64,000 nt of DNA from Pedobacter kyungheensis (lineage in GTDB: Bacteria > Bacteroidota > Bacteroidia > Sphingobacteriales > Sphingobacteriaceae): NCBI RefSeq assembly GCF_000812965.1, contig NZ_JSYN01000023.1, forward strand, positions 62,001 to 126,000, written 5' to 3'. Shown here one piece after another: positions 58,795-64,000 of this stretch; the stretch's first letter is position 1; every line of letters begins with the position of its first letter. A program made the translations under genes and the position numbers. The notes beneath the pieces were generated by a model. That model did not search any database. It had not been told where the DNA came from and worked only from the letters and a program-made list of their open reading frames with translations.

Positions 58795-61700
58795 ATGAAA
58801 CCTATTTGCCTTAAGATACTTCCGGTCGTTTTATTGTTAAGCATGTGCTTTTCAAATAAAACTGTTGCGCAAAACGATAACGCAAAGCCCTGGGTATTCT
58901 GGTACTGGATTAAAGCAGGTGTTTCGAAAGCAGGCATAACCGCCGATCTGGAAGCCATGAGAGCCAATGGTATCGGTGGTGCGTATTTAATGAGCATTCA
59001 GGGGGCTGATAAAACACCACTTTATCAGCCGCCAAGCGTACAACTAACACCCGAGTGGTGGCAAATGGTTGAGTTTGCCATGAGCGAAGCCAAACGTTTA
59101 AACCTTAAACTGGGTATGCACGTAAGCGATGGTTTTGCACTGGCAGGTGGTCCGTGGATTAAGCCCGAACTTTCCATGCAAAAGGTAGTTTGGTCTAAGA
59201 TAACCACCAGTAATACAAAGAATAAAATACAATTACCTACACCTGAAAATAAGGAAAATTATTACCGCGATATAGCCGTTTACGCTTATCCATCACCTGT
59301 TGGTGAAGGAATTTCTACCCGTACCATCATCCCTAAAATTACGGCAAGCAATGGTGCAGATGCTAGCGGATTGGTGCAACCCGGCAATAAGAAAAACTTT
59401 GGCTCAAACGAACCTTGTTACATCCAGTACGAATTTGAAAAACCTTTCACCTGCCGAACCGTAACGATTAAGGTTAGTGGCAATAATTACCAGGCCCAGC
59501 GACTGGCCATCGAGGTGAGTAATGATGGAAAAACCTTTCGCTCAATTGGTCGCTTAGCAGCACCACGACATGGCTGGCAGGATACCGATGAAGACGTAAC
59601 GCATAGCATTGTACCAACAACAGCAAAATTCTTCAGGTTTATTTACGATAAGAAAGGCTCGGAACCCGGCGCTGAAGATTTGGATGCAGCCAAATGGAAA
59701 CCTTCATTAAAACTCGTTAACCTGGAATTATCAGCCGAAGCGCAGCTTAATCAATTTGAGGGCAAAAATGGTTCAGTCTGGCGGATCAGCAAAAGAAGCA
59801 CGGATGCCCAAATTGCTAAAAATCTTTGTATACCATTAAAAAACATCATTAACCTTAGCAATAAACTAAACCCTGATGGTACTTTAAACTGGAAAGCACC
59901 TAAAGGTAAATGGACCATCTTAAGGATCGGGCATACCTCAACAGGGCATACCAATGCTACCGCAGGTGGCGGCATGGGGCTGGAATGCGACAAATTTAAC
60001 CCCACAGCCGTTAAACTACAATTCGACAATTGGTATGGAGCAGCTTTAAAACACGCTGGCCCTGAAATAGCCAAAAAGGTGTTGAGCGTTTTCCATGTAG
60101 ATAGCTGGGAGTGTGGCAGCCAAAACTGGTCGCCATTGTTTAAAGCTGAGTTTTTAAAGCGTCGGGGTTACGATTTAACACCTTATCTGCCCATTATGAC
60201 CGGGCTTCCGGTAGAAAATGCAAAAGTATCTGAAGATTTCCTGTATGATATCAGAAAAACCATCGCCGAACTGGTGGTCGATCAGTTTTATAAAACCCTG
60301 GCCAAACTAGCAAAGGAAAAAGGGGTGACCTTTACTGCTGAGAGTGTAGCACCAACCATGATCAGCGACGGGTTATTGCACTATAAAACGGTAGATGTAC
60401 CCATGGGCGAGTTTTGGTTAAACAGTCCTACGCACGATAAACCAAACGATATGCTCGATGCCATTTCGGGCGCACACATTTATGGTAAAAACATAGTTCA
60501 GGCAGAGGCTTTTACCACCGTACGGATGGATTGGAACGAGAGTCCGGGCAATATGAAAACCCTGCAGGACCGCAATTATGCCCTGGGCATTAATAAATTG
60601 GTGTACCATGTTTTTGCACACAACCCCTGGATGGATAGAAAACCGGGCATGACTTTAGACGGGGTAGGCCTTTACTTTCAGCGCGACCAAACCTGGTGGA
60701 AACTGGGTAAAGCCTGGGTTGATTACGCCACACGCACACAAAACCTACTGCAGCAAGGTAAACCTGTAGTTGATATTGCCGTTTTCACAGGCGAAGAATT
60801 GCCCCGCAGATCGGTATTGCCCGATAGGCTGGTAACAATCTTACCCGGAGTTTTTGGCAAAGAGGTGGTTGAGGCAGAACAGAAACGTTTAGCCAATGTT
60901 GACGAACCTTTGCGACAAATCCCTGCCGGGGTTACCCATTCGGCTAACATGGCCGATCCCGAAAATTGGCTAAACCCTTTACGCGGTTATGCCTATGATA
61001 GTTTTAATCCGGATGTATTGAGCACCGCAACCGTTAAAAACGGCGAGGTTGTTTTTGCAAGCGGTACCAGCTATAAAATTCTGGTATTCCCAGGAGAAAT
61101 GAAAATGAACCCAAATTACCAGTACATGAGCTATGAAACAGTTAAAAAGCTTTTGGAGCTGATCAAGGCAGGCGCAAAGGTGATTGTTGGAGATAAACCA
61201 CTTTATCAATCTGGTATTAAACAGGTTAATGCCATGGAGTTTAATAAAATTGTGGATGAAATTTGGGGTGGAAACTTCGAATCATATAAAAACAATAACC
61301 ATCCTGTTTATACCAAAAAAGTAGGATTGGGACAGATTTTTAAGGCACCTTTCTATGGCGAAACCTTTGATGTTTTAGGCTTGAAAAGAGATTTAAATAT
61401 TAATGAATTCACAAACAATCAATTAAATAAGGATTATGCACCTGATATTGCTTACGCCCATAGAGTTGATGGAAACAAGGAAATTTACTTTATCTCTAAT
61501 CAGCAAGATAGAAAAAGAACATTACTCTTCAACTTAAGAAATGGCAAAAAATCGGTACAAAGCTATGATGCCGTAAGTGATATATGGTCTGAGCCGCATA
61601 AGATTAACAACGCATTTGATGGTACTGACATCAATTTAACCTTACATCCTAACCAATCTATTTTTTTGGTCCTGGATACACCAGAAGTATTTTCTTTTCA

Positions 61701-62235
61701 TTCGCAAAGTGCAGAGGATGAATTGAAAGCTGCAAAAAACAAGCCTGCAGATAAAAATGTATTGGATATTTCAGCTAACTGGCAGGTACAATTCGATCCT
61801 GCCTATGGTGGTCCATCCAAACCAGTTGCCTTTAATCAGCTTAGCGATTGGAGCAAAAATCCTGATACTGCAATCCGCTATTATTCAGGAACTGCAGTTT
61901 ACACCAAAAACTTTACTTACAATGGCGATACTAAAAAGGCCTGGATCGATCTGGGTGCTTTCTCGAGCATGGCCGAAGTTAAAATCAACGGCGTGACATG
62001 CGGCACCTTGTGGACACCGCCTTACCGTTTAGACATCAGCAAAGCCATTAAAAAAGGAGAGAACCATATCAGCATTGAAGTGGTAAATACCTGGGCTAAC
62101 CGTTTAATTGGAGATAGTAAATTACCTGAAAATAAAAGAATTACCAAAACAACTGCACCTTTCCGTTTAGCAGACAAGCCTTTAAACTCTGCAGGTTTAT
62201 TCGGTCCGGTAGTTATTCAATTGGAGGAGAAATAA
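58795..62235 (+). CDS. GH106 alpha-L-rhamnosidase
   Basis: A 1146-residue exported enzyme whose signal ends near residue 24 (KTVAQ). GH106 enzymes remove alpha-L-rhamnose, including from rhamnogalacturonans. The barrel begins PWVFWYWIKAGVSKAGITAD and ANGIGGAYLMSIQGAD. Further blocks are FHVDSWECGSQNWSPLFKAE and FTAESVAPTMISDG (candidate catalytic glutamates), QAEAFTTVRMDWNESPGNMK, and LVYHVFAHNPWMDRKPGMTL. A beta-sandwich insert (FTCRTVTIKVSGNNYQAQRL) and a C-terminal galactose-binding-like domain (VKINGVTCGTLWTPPYRLDI) are present. The length is typical of the family. It starts 15 bases after the transporter stop, and the GH127 gene follows by one base. Confidence 0.9.
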   Translation: MKPICLKILPVVLLLSMCFSNKTVAQNDNAKPWVFWYWIKAGVSKAGITADLEAMRANGIGGAYLMSIQGADKTPLYQPPSVQLTPEWWQMVEFAMSEAKRLNLKLGMHVSDGFALAGGPWIKPELSMQKVVWSKITTSNTKNKIQLPTPENKENYYRDIAVYAYPSPVGEGISTRTIIPKITASNGADASGLVQPGNKKNFGSNEPCYIQYEFEKPFTCRTVTIKVSGNNYQAQRLAIEVSNDGKTFRSIGRLAAPRHGWQDTDEDVTHSIVPTTAKFFRFIYDKKGSEPGAEDLDAAKWKPSLKLVNLELSAEAQLNQFEGKNGSVWRISKRSTDAQIAKNLCIPLKNIINLSNKLNPDGTLNWKAPKGKWTILRIGHTSTGHTNATAGGGMGLECDKFNPTAVKLQFDNWYGAALKHAGPEIAKKVLSVFHVDSWECGSQNWSPLFKAEFLKRRGYDLTPYLPIMTGLPVENAKVSEDFLYDIRKTIAELVVDQFYKTLAKLAKEKGVTFTAESVAPTMISDGLLHYKTVDVPMGEFWLNSPTHDKPNDMLDAISGAHIYGKNIVQAEAFTTVRMDWNESPGNMKTLQDRNYALGINKLVYHVFAHNPWMDRKPGMTLDGVGLYFQRDQTWWKLGKAWVDYATRTQNLLQQGKPVVDIAVFTGEELPRRSVLPDRLVTILPGVFGKEVVEAEQKRLANVDEPLRQIPAGVTHSANMADPENWLNPLRGYAYDSFNPDVLSTATVKNGEVVFASGTSYKILVFPGEMKMNPNYQYMSYETVKKLLELIKAGAKVIVGDKPLYQSGIKQVNAMEFNKIVDEIWGGNFESYKNNNHPVYTKKVGLGQIFKAPFYGETFDVLGLKRDLNINEFTNNQLNKDYAPDIAYAHRVDGNKEIYFISNQQDRKRTLLFNLRNGKKSVQSYDAVSDIWSEPHKINNAFDGTDINLTLHPNQSIFLVLDTPEVFSFHSQSAEDELKAAKNKPADKNVLDISANWQVQFDPAYGGPSKPVAFNQLSDWSKNPDTAIRYYSGTAVYTKNFTYNGDTKKAWIDLGAFSSMAEVKINGVTCGTLWTPPYRLDISKAIKKGENHISIEVVNTWANRLIGDSKLPENKRITKTTAPFRLADKPLNSAGLFGPVVIQLEEK

Positions 62236-62236
62236 G

Positions 62237-64000
62237 ATGAAGATATTTTTCAAAATAAAGACGCTGGCCCTGATGTTACTGTTAGCCTCAGTAGCCCAGG
62301 CACAGGATAAATCGCTGGTAAACACCTCAAACAGCCCTTATGCGAAACTGCACAGCATTAACCTGAGTGATGTAACCTGGACAAATGGTTTCTGGGCCGA
62401 TCGCTTTAAAGTAGCTACCGAAACCATGGTACCCAACATGTGGGCCATTTACAACGATCCCAAAATCAGCCACGCTTTTAAAAACTTCGAAATTGCGGCT
62501 GGCCTCGATACCGGTTCGCATGCTGGTCCTTCTTTTCACGATGGCGATTATTACAAAACTTTAGAAGCTGTTGCTGTACTTTACGCTTCAACCAAAAATC
62601 CAAAATTGAACGAAATGATGGATAAGGCGATTGCTGTAATCGGCAAATCGCAGCGCGAAGATGGTTATATCTATACCAAAGCCATGATCGAGCAGCGTAA
62701 AACCGGAGCCAATAACCAGTTTCAGGATCGCCTGAGTTTCGAATCTTACAACATTGGTCACTTAATGACAGCAGGTTGCATTCATTACCGAGCCACCGGC
62801 AAAACCACTTTGCTCAACATCGCCAAAAAAGCTACAGATTATTTATACAAATTCTATAAATCCGCTTCGCCCACTTTGGCCAGAAATGCCATTTGCCCTT
62901 CGCACTACATGGGTGTGGTAGAAATGTACCGTACCACAAAAGATCCGCGATACCTCGAGCTGGCTAAACATTTAATTGCCATTAAAGGCAAAATAGAGGA
63001 TGGAACCGACGACAACCAGGACCGTATTCCATTTTTACAGCAAACCAAAGCCATGGGTCATGCCGTAAGGGCCAATTACCTGTATGCCGGTGTAGCCGAT
63101 CTATACGCAGAAACCGGAAAAGATTCGCTTTTAAACACGCTGAATCTGATGTGGGATGATGTAAACCAGCATAAAATGTACATTACAGGTGGTTGTGGTT
63201 CGCTTTACGATGGTACTTCGCCTGACGGTACCTCATACAATCCGGCCGAGGTGCAGAAAATACATCAGGCTTTCGGGCGCGATTACCAGCTACCCAATTT
63301 TACCGCGCATAACGAAACCTGTGCCAATATTGGTAACGTATTGTGGAACTGGCGCATGTTGCAAATTACCGGCGATGCCAAATATGCCGATGTGATGGAA
63401 CTGGCGCTTCATAACAGTGTTTTATCGGGTATTAGCTTAGATGGGAAGAATTTCCTGTATACCAATCCGCTGGCACAATCAGATGATTTACCTTTTAAGC
63501 AGCGCTGGTCTAAAGATCGTGTACCTTACATAGCACTATCTAACTGTTGTCCGCCAAATGTGGTGCGCACCATTGCCGAAGTTAGTGATTATGCCTACAG
63601 TGTTTCTGATAAAGGACTGTGGTTCAATTTGTATGGAGGCAACAATTTAAGCACCACACTAACCAACGGCACTAAAGTTTCTTTGACTGAAGAAACCGAT
63701 TATCCTTGGAATGGCAACATTAAAATCACATTGAAAGAAAGTACCAACAAAGCCTATTCGATTTTTTTAAGAATCCCCGCCTGGACACATGATGCGCAGA
63801 TCAGCATCAACGGAACAGCAGCACAGGTAAAGCCAGTTTCGGGCACGTATGCCGAAATAAACCGAGTTTGGAAAAAAGGCGATATCATCGAACTAAACTT
63901 GCCAATGGAGGCCGTTTTAATTGAAGCCAATCCTTTAGTAGAGGAGAACCGCAATCAGGTAGCCGTAAAACGCGGTCCGGTGGTGTACTGCCTCGAATCT
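62237..64000 (+). CDS. GH127-family beta-L-arabinofuranosidase-like protein (3' truncated by window)
   Basis: A secreted (alpha/alpha)6 enzyme of the DUF1680/GH127 family, open to the end of the window (588 codons visible). The signal ends at SVAQAQ (about residue 23). The core reads AKLHSINLSDVTWTNGFWAD, FEIAAGLDTGSHAGPSFHDG, and KSQREDGYIYTKAMIEQRK. The zinc-cysteine site of the family is present: Glu360-Thr-Cys362 in HNETCANIG and Cys437-Cys438 in LSNCCPPNVVR, the same spacing pattern as in the characterised bifidobacterial enzyme. In GH127 a cysteine acts as nucleophile. GH127-type enzymes are part of published rhamnogalacturonan-II degradation sets. The gene starts one base after the GH106 stop. 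The C-terminal beta domain is cut off. Confidence 0.92.
   Translation, partial: MKIFFKIKTLALMLLLASVAQAQDKSLVNTSNSPYAKLHSINLSDVTWTNGFWADRFKVATETMVPNMWAIYNDPKISHAFKNFEIAAGLDTGSHAGPSFHDGDYYKTLEAVAVLYASTKNPKLNEMMDKAIAVIGKSQREDGYIYTKAMIEQRKTGANNQFQDRLSFESYNIGHLMTAGCIHYRATGKTTLLNIAKKATDYLYKFYKSASPTLARNAICPSHYMGVVEMYRTTKDPRYLELAKHLIAIKGKIEDGTDDNQDRIPFLQQTKAMGHAVRANYLYAGVADLYAETGKDSLLNTLNLMWDDVNQHKMYITGGCGSLYDGTSPDGTSYNPAEVQKIHQAFGRDYQLPNFTAHNETCANIGNVLWNWRMLQITGDAKYADVMELALHNSVLSGISLDGKNFLYTNPLAQSDDLPFKQRWSKDRVPYIALSNCCPPNVVRTIAEVSDYAYSVSDKGLWFNLYGGNNLSTTLTNGTKVSLTEETDYPWNGNIKITLKESTNKAYSIFLRIPAWTHDAQISINGTAAQVKPVSGTYAEINRVWKKGDIIELNLPMEAVLIEANPLVEENRNQVAVKRGPVVYCLES

Overview
The window reads as one continuous stretch of a Bacteroidota chromosome, most like Pedobacter or a related Sphingobacteriaceae. 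The reasons are a SusC/SusD pair, dense secreted glycoside hydrolases with Sec or lipoprotein signals, few Shine-Dalgarno sequences, promoters of the Bacteroidota TTTG / TAnnTTTG type, and many short dispersed hairpin repeats. It is a large polysaccharide utilisation locus with a strong pectin and L-rhamnose theme. No tRNA, rRNA, CRISPR array, insertion sequence or phage gene was seen.

Region 1 (1-34.8 kb, all plus strand): the 3' part of susC, then susD and a terminator. These are followed by two tandem PL1 pectate lyases, a parallel-helix + DUF6298-like protein, a GH140-type apiosidase, a GH43-like lipoprotein, an Asp-box propeller protein, a SASA-type carbohydrate esterase, a GH2 enzyme, a GH78 rhamnosidase, a DUF3826 protein, a second Asp-box protein, an STN-like/esterase fusion, a Tat-signal TIM-barrel protein, a GH141-like/L-rhamnose-mutarotase fusion, a Gfo/Idh/MocA oxidoreductase, a Na+/solute symporter and a GH78-like enzyme. 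PL1, GH140, GH78, GH141-like and GH2, together with GH106 and GH127 further on, resemble the published enzyme set for rhamnogalacturonans, including rhamnogalacturonan-II. That substrate is an inference.

Region 2 (34.9-43.1 kb): a compact unit that looks mannose-directed. It holds a GntR/HutC regulator (minus), a two-domain class I mannose-6-phosphate-isomerase-like protein, a sugar-porter MFS transporter, a GH92 alpha-mannosidase and a convergent six-hairpin glycosidase. A nearly identical 16-bp palindromic element lies on the promoters of the isomerase-like gene and the six-hairpin gene, which suggests a small GntR regulon.

Region 3 (43.2-64 kb): an IclR regulator (minus) faces a long co-oriented run of GH78, a five-bladed-propeller glycosidase and a GH2. 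Next comes an unusual intracellular set: two solute-binding-protein-like proteins that cannot carry signal peptides, two class III CoA-transferases, a Gfo/Idh/MocA oxidoreductase and a MaoC-type hydratase. A FucP-like transporter, a GH106 rhamnosidase and a GH127 enzyme cut by the window end complete the run. The CoA module is the best candidate for an undescribed pathway: extracellular removal of rhamnose and other sugars, import, then CoA-ester chemistry on an acid.

Several families of dispersed palindromes fill most gaps between genes. In four genes the repeat has entered the reading frame and now encodes an N-terminal segment or C-terminal tail.
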